From positions 186,001-250,000 of the forward strand of contig NZ_JBLXJC010000001.1 in assembly GCF_048269205.1 (NCBI RefSeq): a DNA stretch of 64,000 nucleotides. Reading direction: 5' to 3'. The translations under genes and the position numbers were made by a program. The DNA is from Emcibacter sp048269205 (GTDB lineage Bacteria > Pseudomonadota > Alphaproteobacteria > Sphingomonadales > Emcibacteraceae). The stretch's first letter is position 1; each line of letters starts with the position of its first letter. Below the pieces are notes generated by a model. The model worked only from the letters and a program-made list of their open reading frames with translations. It made no database searches and had not been told where the DNA came from. Shown piece after piece: positions 1-8,641 of this stretch.

Positions 1-1
1 G

Positions 2-1444
2 GTGCTTGTACCGGAAATTGCCCTGACCGCCCAGTGGCTGGACCGCTTCAGGGATCGCTTCGGCGAGGAACCGGTCATCTGGCATTCGGAACTGACTCCG
101 GCCCAGCGCCGCCGCGCCTGGTGGGGAGTGATCCAGGGTAACGTCCGGGTCATTGTTGGCGCCCGATCTGCCCTGTTCCTGCCGTTTCAAAACCTGTCCC
201 TTATTGTGGTGGATGAGGAACACAGTCCCACCTTCAAGCAGGAAGACGGTGTTTTTTACCACGGGCGTGATATGGCCGTGGTGCGCGCCCACCAGTCAGA
301 CTGTCCTGTTATTCTTGCCTCTGCCACACCGTCTCTGGAAACCCTGGTTAATGCCCAGAACGGTAAATATGACTGGCTCTATCTGGGTGAACGGCACGGC
401 CCGGCGGAAATGCCGGACATGCAGGCCATTGACATGAGGAAATATCCCCCGGCCAGCGGCGAATGGTTGTCCGATCCGCTCAGGGAAGCTCTGAAACAAA
501 ACCTCGGCCGAGGGGAGCAATCCCTGCTTTATCTGAACCGGCGGGGATATGCGCCGCTGACCCTGTGCCGGACCTGTGGTCACCGGATCCAGTGTCCCCA
601 TTGTTCCGCCTGGCTGGTGGAACATAAAAAGACTGGAAAGTTGCAGTGCCATCACTGCGGTCACTGGATGGGCAAGCCGAAACACTGTCCTGAATGTGAA
701 AGTGAAGACAGCCTTGTGGCTTGCGGGCCCGGCGTTGAGCGAGTGGCAGAGGAAGTGGAAAAACTGTTCCCCGAGGCCCGGCTTGCGGTCATGGCCAGTG
801 ACGAGCTTTCCACCCCGGCGGAGATTCGCGAGACCGTGGCATCCATTGTCCGGCACGAGGTGGATATTGTCATCGGTACGCAAATTGTCACCAAGGGCTA
901 TCATTTCCCGAACCTGACCCTTGTCGGGGTGGTGGACGCAGATCTGGGTCTTTCCGGCGGTGATATGCGGGCGGCGGAGCGCACCTGGCAGCAACTGGAA
1001 CAGGTGGCCGGGCGCGCCGGCCGGGCGGAAAAGCCGGGCACTGTGCTGTTCCAGACCTTCATGCCTGAACATCCGGTCATAGATGCCCTGGTCAGCGGCG
1101 ACCGGGACAATTTTCTTGAACAGGAAGCAAATGCGCGCGAACAGCAGGGCATGCCGCCCTTCGGCCGCCTGGCCGCGGTGATTCTTTCCGGTGCCGATTA
1201 CAACACTGTGGTGACGACGGCCCGACAGCTTGCCCGGGCAGCCCCGAAGATGGCGGGTGTGCAGATTCTGGGCCCGGCACCTGCTCCGCTGGCCTTTCTC
1301 AGGGGGCAACACCGGTACAGGTTGCTAGTGAAAACGGAAAAGACAGTTAATATCCAGAATATATTGAGAAGATGGCTGGACAGTGTGAAACCTGTCGGTG
1401 CCGTCAGGGTGCAGGCGGATATTGATCCCGTCAGCTTCTTCTAG
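2..1444 (+). CDS. priA: Primosomal replication protein N' (PriA helicase), 3' part only
   Basis: Restart helicase that binds stalled forks and reloads the replicative helicase. The gene runs in from the left edge; about 480 C-terminal residues are visible, roughly two thirds of a normal PriA, so the DNA-binding N-terminus and Walker A are missing. Visible features are the DEAH-type box VVDEEH, the eight-cysteine zinc domain (CRTCGHRIQC, then CHHCGHW and CPECES), and the helicase C-terminal motif GTQIVTKGYHFPNL followed by QVAGRAGR. The reading frame closes with TAG after PVSFF. The next gene begins 18 bases downstream on the same strand. Confidence 0.95.
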   Translation: MLVPEIALTAQWLDRFRDRFGEEPVIWHSELTPAQRRRAWWGVIQGNVRVIVGARSALFLPFQNLSLIVVDEEHSPTFKQEDGVFYHGRDMAVVRAHQSDCPVILASATPSLETLVNAQNGKYDWLYLGERHGPAEMPDMQAIDMRKYPPASGEWLSDPLREALKQNLGRGEQSLLYLNRRGYAPLTLCRTCGHRIQCPHCSAWLVEHKKTGKLQCHHCGHWMGKPKHCPECESEDSLVACGPGVERVAEEVEKLFPEARLAVMASDELSTPAEIRETVASIVRHEVDIVIGTQIVTKGYHFPNLTLVGVVDADLGLSGGDMRAAERTWQQLEQVAGRAGRAEKPGTVLFQTFMPEHPVIDALVSGDRDNFLEQEANAREQQGMPPFGRLAAVILSGADYNTVVTTARQLARAAPKMAGVQILGPAPAPLAFLRGQHRYRLLVKTEKTVNIQNILRRWLDSVKPVGAVRVQADIDPVSFF

Positions 1445-1462
1445 GGCAGAAGGATGGGGCGC

Positions 1463-2350
1463 ATGCAGGAATTTTATGACAGCATTGAACGGGACCGGGG
1501 CCTTTCTGCTGACGAGGTCAACCGCTTTCTTGACCGGCTTGTGACGCACCTGCACGCCATTCCAGCCGATATGAAATATCAGTATCTCGGTCCCGAGGTT
1601 GAGGCATTTTACGGGGAGACGGGTCTTAAGGATTGTATTCCCTTCCATCGTCTTTTGATGTCCCGCTTGCTGGAAACTTTCCGGATGGACCGATTGTTTC
1701 TCAAGGCACCTGCCTCCCTGACATGTTTATATGAAGCGGAGTTCGATCGTATCCGGCGAACTCTCCGGGAGGAGGCATTTTCCTGCGGCTGGGACAATGA
1801 CATTTTTGTCAAGGATGTCGCCATCACCACCGGCCGCCTGATTCCGGCGGGGCCGGGTCTTTTACAGGTTTCCGGTGTGCCGCGCCGTCTGCTTGTCAGA
1901 AAAGGACCGGGGCAGTTTTTCGGTCTGGTTTCCATGTTGCTGTTCGGCCTGAAGGGGCGGGAGCCGCTGCTGACCGTTCATATGCATATGGCCAATGTGA
2001 AGCAATTCACACCGGAAGGCTGGGAAGAGTTCTACAGGATCACCAGCGAAATTCTGGAGCTGAACCCGGATATGAAAGGCTTGATGCGTCATGCCTGGTT
2101 TTTTGACCCGGAAATTACCGGAATCAGCCCAAAACTGGCCTATTTAAGGGAGATTCCGGAAAAAAATGGCGCCAAAATATACTATTTCTGTGACCAGGGA
2201 GCCGATTCTGGTGCTCTGATCCGTTCGGCCACCCGGCGCACCCTTTTTGAGACGGGGAAATATACCCCGCGGGTTTATTATCTGCTGTGGCCGAGGGATC
2301 GCCTGATCGCTTATGCCCGGATGTTCAGGTCCACCGGGAATGGCGACTGA
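1463..2350 (+). CDS. Conserved-looking protein of unknown function, about 295 aa
   Basis: I do not recognise this family. The product looks soluble, has no signal peptide or clear membrane segment, and is rich in aromatic residues near its C-terminus (YYLLWPRDRL). The frame also offers an ATG at 1454, but the Shine-Dalgarno-like AAGGA at 1450-1454 is well spaced only for the ATG at 1463, so I chose that one. The gene follows priA closely on the same strand and is probably co-transcribed with it. A promoter for the ATPase operon follows after its stop. Codon use looks like that of its neighbours. Confidence 0.7.
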   Translation: MQEFYDSIERDRGLSADEVNRFLDRLVTHLHAIPADMKYQYLGPEVEAFYGETGLKDCIPFHRLLMSRLLETFRMDRLFLKAPASLTCLYEAEFDRIRRTLREEAFSCGWDNDIFVKDVAITTGRLIPAGPGLLQVSGVPRRLLVRKGPGQFFGLVSMLLFGLKGREPLLTVHMHMANVKQFTPEGWEEFYRITSEILELNPDMKGLMRHAWFFDPEITGISPKLAYLREIPEKNGAKIYYFCDQGADSGALIRSATRRTLFETGKYTPRVYYLLWPRDRLIAYARMFRSTGNGD

Positions 2351-2472
2351 AACCCAGAGGATGCAGGGGGTTTCAACTGTTCCTTTCCGGCTGTTCCGTC
2401 GCAGAGCGGCTCCATTTCCGGTGTAATTTTGTATAAATTCCAAAAATCGTAACTGCGCGGCCAAAAGGTGGC

Positions 2473-2501
2473 TTGCACACATAGGATCACTGTGCTAGGT
2501 A
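2473..2501 (+). promoter_or_regulatory. Predicted sigma-70 promoter of the atp operon
   Basis: TTGCAC at 2473-2478 and TAGGTA at 2496-2501 are separated by exactly 17 bases. They lie in the only sizeable non-coding gap before atpH, which leaves a leader of about 105 bases. Confidence 0.5.
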
Positions 2502-2531
2502 AACCCGCGCGTTAGAAATTTTTAACTACCG

Positions 2532-2583
2532 CATGGGGTTGTGCAGCCGGGCCAGATCAGGTCCCCAAACCCCGTGAGGGGCC
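2532..2583 (+). promoter_or_regulatory. atp leader with mutually exclusive stem-loops
   Basis: Three pairings compete for the same bases. CATGGGGTT (2532-2540) can pair with AACCCCGTG (2568-2576). CCCC (2570-2573) can instead close a GTGA tetraloop with GGGG (2578-2581). GGTCCCC (2560-2566) can also pair with GGGGCC (2578-2583). A 14-codon open frame (ATG 2533, TGA 2575-2577) ends inside the structure but has no good ribosome site. Function is not known; the pairing is what the sequence shows. Confidence 0.35.
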
Positions 2584-2613
2584 AGAGTTTAATAACAAGT
2601 CAAGGAAGACCAG

Positions 2614-3198
2614 GTGTCATCTGAACTATCCTCAAACATTGCTTCCGAAAAGCTGACCATTTCAGGTCTTGCAGGCCGCTATGCGGTAGCGCTTTTTGAT
2701 CTCGCCAAAGAAGCAAATGCGCTGGACGATGTGGCTAAGGATCTTGCCACCCTGGAAGCGCTCCTTATTGAAAGCGCCGAGCTTACCAACCTGACGCAAA
2801 GCCCCGTCTTTTCCCGCGAAGAGCAGGGAAGGGCCATGGCAGCAGTTGCGGACAAGGCCGGGCTCGGTAAACTGGTGCAGAATTTTCTGGCGGTTGTGGC
2901 CAACAACCGTCGTCTGGACCAGTTGAAAAATATTATCAAAGAATTTTCCCGGCAGCTGGCTCACCATAAAGGTGAAGTCAATGCCTCCGTGGTGACGGCG
3001 CATAAACTGTCCAAGGACCAGCTTGATGCTCTGAAAGCCAAACTCAAATCCATGGTTGGACGTGACGTGAATGTGGAAACCGACGTAGACGAAAGTCTGC
3101 TTGGCGGCATGGTTGTCAATATTGGTTCCCGTATGATCGACAGCTCACTGAAAACTAAACTTGCTAATCTTGAAGAATCTATGAAAGAGGTTGGATGA
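2614..3198 (+). CDS. atpH: F1Fo ATP synthase subunit delta
   Basis: Subunit delta ties the F1 alpha/beta ring to the peripheral stalk of the membrane ATP synthase. The 194-residue product has the family's helical N-terminal domain (GLAGRYAVALFDLAKE) and the conserved C-terminal stretch DESLLGGMVVNIGSRMIDSS. The start is GTG, supported by AAGGAA a few bases upstream. It is the first gene of atpHAGDC; its TGA shares a base with the ATG of atpA, so translation is likely coupled. The Fo genes (atpI, B, E, F) are absent, as is usual in alphaproteobacteria, where F1 and Fo operons are split. Confidence 0.96.
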   Translation: MSSELSSNIASEKLTISGLAGRYAVALFDLAKEANALDDVAKDLATLEALLIESAELTNLTQSPVFSREEQGRAMAAVADKAGLGKLVQNFLAVVANNRRLDQLKNIIKEFSRQLAHHKGEVNASVVTAHKLSKDQLDALKAKLKSMVGRDVNVETDVDESLLGGMVVNIGSRMIDSSLKTKLANLEESMKEVG

Positions 3199-4727
3199 TG
3201 GACATCCGTGCAGCGGAAATTTCCAAGATCTTGAAAGAGCAGATTGCCAATTTCGGTGAGGAAGCTGAAGTATCTGAAGTTGGTAAAGTGCTGTCCGTAG
3301 GTGACGGTATTGCTCGTGTATATGGTCTGGATAATGTACAGGCCGGTGAAATGGTTGAATTTCCCGGCAATATTCAGGGTATGGCGCTTAACCTGGAAGC
3401 CGACAACGTGGGGGTCGTTATTTTCGGTGACGACAGCACCATTAAAGAAGGTGACACTGTTAAGCGTACAGGTAACATCGTGGACGTGCCGGTCGGCAAA
3501 GGCCTGCTGGGCCGCGTTGTTGACGCCCTGGGTAACCCCATTGACGGCAAAGGCCCGCTGACCGATGTGACCCGTACCCGTATGGAAGTAAAAGCGCCGG
3601 GTATTATTCCGCGTAAATCCGTGCACGAGCCGGTGCAGACCGGCCTCAAAGCCGTTGACGCCCTGGTGCCGATCGGCCGTGGCCAGCGCGAGCTGATCAT
3701 TGGCGACCGTCAGACCGGTAAAACTGCCGTTGCCATCGATGCCTTCCTGAACCAGAAGGACATCAACGCCGGCGACGACGAAAGCAAGAAGCTTTACTGC
3801 ATTTATGTGGCTGTGGGTCAGAAGCGCTCCACCGTTGCCCAGATCGTGAAGGCCCTGGAAGAAAAAGGCGCCATGGAATATTCCATCGTGGTTGCCGCGA
3901 CCGCTTCCGAGCCTGCCCCGCTGCAGTTCCTGGCACCCTATACCGGGACCGCCATGGGTGAGTTTTTCCGCGACAATGCGATGCATGCCCTGATTGTTCA
4001 TGACGATCTGTCCAAACAGGCTGTGGCTTATCGTCAGATGTCCCTGCTGCTGCGTCGTCCTCCGGGACGTGAGGCTTATCCGGGTGACGTTTTCTACCTG
4101 CATAGCCGTCTGCTGGAACGTGCCGCGAAAATGGGTGATGCGGCTGGGAATGGTTCATTGACCGCGCTGCCGATTATTGAAACCCAGGCCGGTGACGTGT
4201 CCGCCTATATTCCGACCAACGTGATTTCCATTACCGATGGCCAGATCTTCCTGGAGACAGAACTGTTCTACCAGGGTATTCGTCCGGCCATTAACGTGGG
4301 TCTGTCCGTGTCCCGTGTGGGATCTGCCGCCCAGGTGAAAGCCATGAAACAGGTTGCCGGTTCCATTAAACTTGAACTGGCCCAGTATCGTGAGATGGCC
4401 GCCTTTGCCCAGTTTGGTTCCGACCTGGATGCTTCCACACAGAAACTTCTGAATCGTGGTGCCCGTCTGACAGAACTGCTGAAGCAGGCACAGTATTCGC
4501 CTCTGGCAGTGGAAGAGCAGGTAGTGTCCATCTTTGCCGGTGTGAACGGTTATCTCGATAAAATCGAGGTTTCAGCCGTTGGCCGCTTCGAGGAAACTCT
4601 GCTGGCGGAAATGCACAGCAAGCACAAGGGTGTCCTGGACACGATCCGGACTGAGGCCAAGCTTTCCGATGAAACCACTGACAAGCTGAAATCCATTCTG
4701 GATGCCTTTGCGAAAAGCTTCGTCTAA
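3198..4727 (+). CDS. atpA: F1Fo ATP synthase subunit alpha
   Basis: Non-catalytic nucleotide-binding subunit of the F1 hexamer. The 509-residue length matches the family. The Walker A motif GDRQTGKT lies near residue 170, and the C-terminal helical domain is complete. Two ATG codons stand in tandem (3195 and 3198); the usual family start MDIRAAEISKIL matches the second, which overlaps the atpH stop by one base. Confidence 0.98.
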   Translation: MDIRAAEISKILKEQIANFGEEAEVSEVGKVLSVGDGIARVYGLDNVQAGEMVEFPGNIQGMALNLEADNVGVVIFGDDSTIKEGDTVKRTGNIVDVPVGKGLLGRVVDALGNPIDGKGPLTDVTRTRMEVKAPGIIPRKSVHEPVQTGLKAVDALVPIGRGQRELIIGDRQTGKTAVAIDAFLNQKDINAGDDESKKLYCIYVAVGQKRSTVAQIVKALEEKGAMEYSIVVAATASEPAPLQFLAPYTGTAMGEFFRDNAMHALIVHDDLSKQAVAYRQMSLLLRRPPGREAYPGDVFYLHSRLLERAAKMGDAAGNGSLTALPIIETQAGDVSAYIPTNVISITDGQIFLETELFYQGIRPAINVGLSVSRVGSAAQVKAMKQVAGSIKLELAQYREMAAFAQFGSDLDASTQKLLNRGARLTELLKQAQYSPLAVEEQVVSIFAGVNGYLDKIEVSAVGRFEETLLAEMHSKHKGVLDTIRTEAKLSDETTDKLKSILDAFAKSFV

Positions 4728-4768
4728 AGCCGGGAAAGCGTAACAGAGAAAGATAAGGACAAGTCAAT

Positions 4769-5647
4769 ATGGCTAACCTTAAAGACCTCAGAAACCGTAT
4801 CGCAAGTGTGCAGAGCACGCAGAAGATCACCAAGGCCATGCAGATGGTGGCGGCTTCCAAGCTGCGCCGGGCGCAGGAAGCTGCCGAGGCTGCCCGCCCC
4901 TATGCGGAGCGGATGGAGCTGGTCCTGGGGTCTCTGGCTGCGAGCATGAAAGGCCAGGAGGGTGGTCCGAAGCTGCTCGCCGGTACAGGCAAGGATGATG
5001 TTCATCTGGTGGTGATCGCCACTTCCGAACGTGGTCTTTGCGGCGGTTTCAATACAAATATCGTCAAAGGCGCCCGGGCGAAAATTTCTTCCCTGCTGGC
5101 AAACGGTAAAGACGTGAAAATCATCACCATCGGCAAGAAGGGTCGTAGCGCCCTGCGTCGTGAATATGGAACCCGCATGATCGAACATTTCGACATGTCC
5201 CATGTGAAAAAACTGCGATTTGGCGATGTGTTGCCGATTGCAGACCGTCTTCTTGAATTGTTCGAAGCCGGTGAATTTGATGTCTGCACCCTGTTTTACG
5301 CCAAGTTCCAGTCTGCCCTGGTGCAGATTGTGACCGGGCAGCAGTTGATCCCGGCGTCGTTCGACGAAGAGAAAACAGCGGATCTTGGTGGTGCGGCGTA
5401 TGATTATGAACCGGACGAAAAAGATATTCTCGAAGAACTTCTGCCGCGCAACGTGGGTGTGCAGATGTTCCGCGGTCTTCTGGAGAATGCCGCCAGCGAG
5501 GAAGGGTCTCGTATGACGGCCATGGACAGTTCGACCCGTAATGCCGGTGAGATGATCGACAAGCTGAGGACTACCTATAACCGCAGCCGTCAGGCTGTGA
5601 TTACCAATGAACTGATTGAAATTATTTCGGGCGCGGAAGCGCTCTGA
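4769..5647 (+). CDS. atpG: F1Fo ATP synthase subunit gamma
   Basis: Central rotary shaft of F1. The 292-residue protein has the conserved N-terminal coiled-coil start MANLKDLRNRIASVQSTQKI and the C-terminal signature containing TRNAGEMIDKL, followed by TYNRSRQA. The middle Rossmann-like part includes ERGLCGGFNTN. It is the third gene of atpHAGDC with a 41-base gap after atpA containing a purine-rich ribosome site. Confidence 0.97.
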   Translation: MANLKDLRNRIASVQSTQKITKAMQMVAASKLRRAQEAAEAARPYAERMELVLGSLAASMKGQEGGPKLLAGTGKDDVHLVVIATSERGLCGGFNTNIVKGARAKISSLLANGKDVKIITIGKKGRSALRREYGTRMIEHFDMSHVKKLRFGDVLPIADRLLELFEAGEFDVCTLFYAKFQSALVQIVTGQQLIPASFDEEKTADLGGAAYDYEPDEKDILEELLPRNVGVQMFRGLLENAASEEGSRMTAMDSSTRNAGEMIDKLRTTYNRSRQAVITNELIEIISGAEAL

Positions 5648-5695
5648 TAGAGCTAAATTGGAGCGAGGGCACAAGCGCCCCGGGAGTTAAAGGAA

Positions 5696-7117
5696 ATGAC
5701 ACAAAATACAGGTCGTATCAGCCAGGTGATTGGTGCCGTTGTCGACGTACAATTCGACAATGAACTGCCGGCCATCCTGTCTGCACTTGAAGTTGACAAC
5801 GCCGGCAACCGTCTGGTTCTGGAAGTCGCCCAGCATCTGGGTGAGAACACCGTGCGTACCATCGCCATGGACTCCACCGACGGTTTGGTCCGCGGTCAGG
5901 AAGCCAGGGATACAGGCGCACCGATCAGTGTGCCGGTTGGTCCCGAAACGCTGGGTCGTATCATCAACGTGATCGGTGAGCCGATCGATGAACGTGGCGA
6001 AATCGGCGCCAAAGGCGTCGCACCGATCCATAACGAAGCCCCTGCCTTTGTTGACCAGTCCACGGAAGCCGAGGTTCTGGTAACCGGGATTAAAGTGGTC
6101 GACCTGCTGGCGCCTTACGCCAAGGGTGGTAAAATTGGTCTGTTCGGTGGTGCCGGTGTGGGCAAGACCGTTCTGATCATGGAGCTGATCAACAACATCG
6201 CCAAAGGCCACGGTGGTTACTCCGTGTTCGCCGGTGTGGGTGAACGTACCCGTGAAGGGAACGACCTGTACCACGAAATGATCGAGTCCGGCGTTATTGA
6301 TCTGGAAGGCAAGGAATCAAAAGCGGCCCTCGTATACGGTCAGATGAACGAGCCTCCGGGAGCCCGTGCCCGTGTTGCCCTGACCGGTCTGACCCTGGCG
6401 GAATATTTCCGTGATCAGGAAGGCCAGGACGTGCTGTTCTTCGTCGATAACATCTTCCGCTTTACACAGGCTGGCGCCGAAGTGTCCGCGCTGCTCGGTC
6501 GTATTCCTTCTGCTGTGGGTTATCAGCCCACTCTGGCAACCGACATGGGTGGCCTGCAGGAGCGTATTACCTCCACCAACAAAGGGTCCATTACTTCTGT
6601 GCAGGCCATTTACGTGCCCGCCGATGACCTGACCGACCCGGCCCCGGCCGCGTCCTTTGCCCACCTTGATGCGACAACCGTGTTGAGCCGTCAGATCGCC
6701 GAGCTTGGTATTTACCCGGCCGTGGATCCGCTGGACTCGACTTCACGTATTCTGTCTGCTGACGTTCTGGGTGAAGAACATTACGATGTTGCCCGCCGGG
6801 TACAGGAAACTCTGCAGAAATATAAATCCCTGCAGGACATCATTGCCATTCTCGGCATGGATGAGCTTTCCGAGGAAGACAAGCTGGTTGTGGCCCGTGC
6901 CCGTAAACTGCAGCGTTTCCTCAGCCAGCCGTTCCATGTGGCCGAGGTCTTTACCGGCGCACCTGGTAAATTCGTGGCCCTGGAAGATACCATCAAAGGC
7001 TTCAAAGCCATTGTTAATGGTGAACATGATGACCTTCCCGAAGCTGCCTTCTATATGGTTGGCACCATTGAGGAAGCCATCGAGAAAGCCAAGAAAATGG
7101 CTGCCGAGGCTGCATAA
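5696..7117 (+). CDS. atpD: F1Fo ATP synthase subunit beta
   Basis: Catalytic subunit of F1. The 473-residue length is typical. The Walker A motif GGAGVGKT is near residue 155, GERTREGNDLY follows, and the catalytic-site signature PAVDPLDSTSR is present. It sits between atpG and atpC with AAAGGA just before the ATG. Confidence 0.98.
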   Translation: MTQNTGRISQVIGAVVDVQFDNELPAILSALEVDNAGNRLVLEVAQHLGENTVRTIAMDSTDGLVRGQEARDTGAPISVPVGPETLGRIINVIGEPIDERGEIGAKGVAPIHNEAPAFVDQSTEAEVLVTGIKVVDLLAPYAKGGKIGLFGGAGVGKTVLIMELINNIAKGHGGYSVFAGVGERTREGNDLYHEMIESGVIDLEGKESKAALVYGQMNEPPGARARVALTGLTLAEYFRDQEGQDVLFFVDNIFRFTQAGAEVSALLGRIPSAVGYQPTLATDMGGLQERITSTNKGSITSVQAIYVPADDLTDPAPAASFAHLDATTVLSRQIAELGIYPAVDPLDSTSRILSADVLGEEHYDVARRVQETLQKYKSLQDIIAILGMDELSEEDKLVVARARKLQRFLSQPFHVAEVFTGAPGKFVALEDTIKGFKAIVNGEHDDLPEAAFYMVGTIEEAIEKAKKMAAEAA

Positions 7118-7144
7118 GACTTACAAGTTTGAAAGGAGCCAGAA

Positions 7145-7555
7145 ATGGCCGACAAAATACATTTCGAACTGGTTTCACCTGAAAAGCTGCTTCTGTCCGA
7201 GGATGCGGACATGGTGGTGGTGCCCGGGTCCGAAGGCGACTTTGGCGTGATGGCTCATCATGCCCCGGTGGTTTCCACCCTGAAAACCGGCATCATCGAG
7301 GTTCATGACGGTGGCGAGCGCAAGAAACTTCTGGTGCACGGCGGTTTTGCCGAGGTCAACCCCAACGGCCTGACTATTCTGGCCGAGGAAGCCTATGCTC
7401 CCGGCGAACTTGACCGGGCTACTCTGGAAGTCGAACTGAAAGATGCCAATGAAGATGTGGCCGATGCAAAAGACGACCTGCAGCGCGCCCGGGCTGAAAA
7501 AGCCCGCGACCGGCTGGTTGCTCTTCTGGCGGCACTGGATGAACTGGCCGCCTGA
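7145..7555 (+). CDS. atpC: F1Fo ATP synthase subunit epsilon
   Basis: Regulatory F1 subunit that can lock rotation. The 136-residue product has the N-terminal beta-sandwich (LVSPEKLLLSEDADMVVVPG, then GDFGVMAHHAPV) and a C-terminal helical hairpin rich in Ala, Asp and Arg. AAAGGAG precedes the ATG. It is the last gene of the operon and is followed by a 15-base tandem repeat that includes its stop codon, then a terminator. Confidence 0.96.
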   Translation: MADKIHFELVSPEKLLLSEDADMVVVPGSEGDFGVMAHHAPVVSTLKTGIIEVHDGGERKKLLVHGGFAEVNPNGLTILAEEAYAPGELDRATLEVELKDANEDVADAKDDLQRARAEKARDRLVALLAALDELAA

Positions 7556-7580
7556 TCCTTTCGGGCCTGATCCTTTCGGG
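7551..7580 (+). repeat. Exact 15-bp tandem duplication over the atpC stop
   Basis: CCTGATCCTTTCGGG occurs twice without a gap, at 7551-7565 and 7566-7580. The first copy holds the TGA stop of atpC. Confidence 0.9.
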
Positions 7581-7594
7581 ATAGAAAATTACAG

Positions 7595-7627
7595 AAACCC
7601 CGCAGTTCCGGCTGCGGGGTTTTTCTT
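7595..7627 (+). terminator. Intrinsic terminator of the atp operon
   Basis: An 11-bp perfect stem (AAACCCCGCAG at 7595-7605 with CTGCGGGGTTT at 7612-7622) closes a six-base loop and runs into TTTTCTTTT. Confidence 0.92.
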
Positions 7628-7641
7628 TTAGGCAACACTGA

Positions 7642-8595
7642 CTAACCTAGGGTCACCATGAACTGGCGGGCGAAATGGTCGCGGAACTGATCCATGGTAA
7701 AATGATGGTTCTGGGCACCCCGGTGGGAAATTTTATAGGTCGCCATCAGGCTGGCGATGCGTCCGGTGGTCGGCCAGTCGTGACCGTGCATCAGGCCATA
7801 GATGATTCCCGCCCGGTAGGCATCACCGCAACCGGTGGGATCAACCGGGTCCTCGGTCGGTACTTTGGGAATATTGAATATATTCTCTTTTGTATGAATG
7901 ACGGACCCTTCTCCCCCTTTGGTAATGATCAGCACGTCCAGCATCTCTGTGGCCACTTCGATACTCATATGGGTTTTTTCCGAAAAGAGCTGCCATTCAT
8001 AATCATTGAGCACCATCCAGCGGCTGTGTTCCAGCAACCACATCAGTTCATCCCCCTTGAGGGAGGAAACCTCCTGGCCCGGGTCAAACAGGATCGGAAT
8101 GCCGAGCTCGGCCATCTGTTTGGTATGACGCTTCATGCCTTCATGGCCGTCCGGCGAGATCACGCCCATGACCACATCATTGTCCGCCTTGATAATAACC
8201 TCGTGGGACTGGTCCATGGCACCCGGGTGGAAGCCGGTAATCTGGTTATCGTCCATGTCGGTGATGATATGGGCCTGGGCAGTGTATTTTTCCTTGATCT
8301 CGAGAATATTCTCGTCCGGGATATTATTGCGGCCGAGCCAGTTCTTATAGGACCAGAAATCCTCTCCGACAGTGGCCACAGGCAAACCTTTGATGCCAAG
8401 CAGGCTCAGGTTATAGCATATGTTGCCGGCGCAGCCGCCGAACTCCTGGCGCATTTCCGGGACGCGGAAGGCCACATTCAGCATATGAACCTTGTCCGGC
8501 AGGATATGTCCCTTGAACTGACCGTTGAAGACCATGATGGTGTCATAGGCGATGGAGCCGCAAACAAGTATTTTTCCGTTGTTGTCCAGTTTCAT
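7642..8595 (-). CDS. PfkB-family carbohydrate/nucleoside kinase, adenosine-kinase-like
   Basis: ATP-dependent kinase of the ribokinase fold. The 317-residue protein carries the N-terminal CGSIAYDTIM strand, the substrate-lid GGCAGN motif (residues about 53-58), and the PfkB signature DPTGCGDAYRAG with the catalytic Asp. The gene follows a CNT nucleoside transporter on the same strand with a 46-base gap, which suggests a nucleoside such as adenosine is the substrate; this is inferred from context. A sugar kinase remains possible. Confidence 0.85.
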   Translation of the reverse strand: MKLDNNGKILVCGSIAYDTIMVFNGQFKGHILPDKVHMLNVAFRVPEMRQEFGGCAGNICYNLSLLGIKGLPVATVGEDFWSYKNWLGRNNIPDENILEIKEKYTAQAHIITDMDDNQITGFHPGAMDQSHEVIIKADNDVVMGVISPDGHEGMKRHTKQMAELGIPILFDPGQEVSSLKGDELMWLLEHSRWMVLNDYEWQLFSEKTHMSIEVATEMLDVLIITKGGEGSVIHTKENIFNIPKVPTEDPVDPTGCGDAYRAGIIYGLMHGHDWPTTGRIASLMATYKISHRGAQNHHFTMDQFRDHFARQFMVTLG

Positions 8596-8641
8596 GGTGG
8601 CTTCTTCCTTTTACTCTCCTGCTTGTTTCGTTTTTCCCGGG

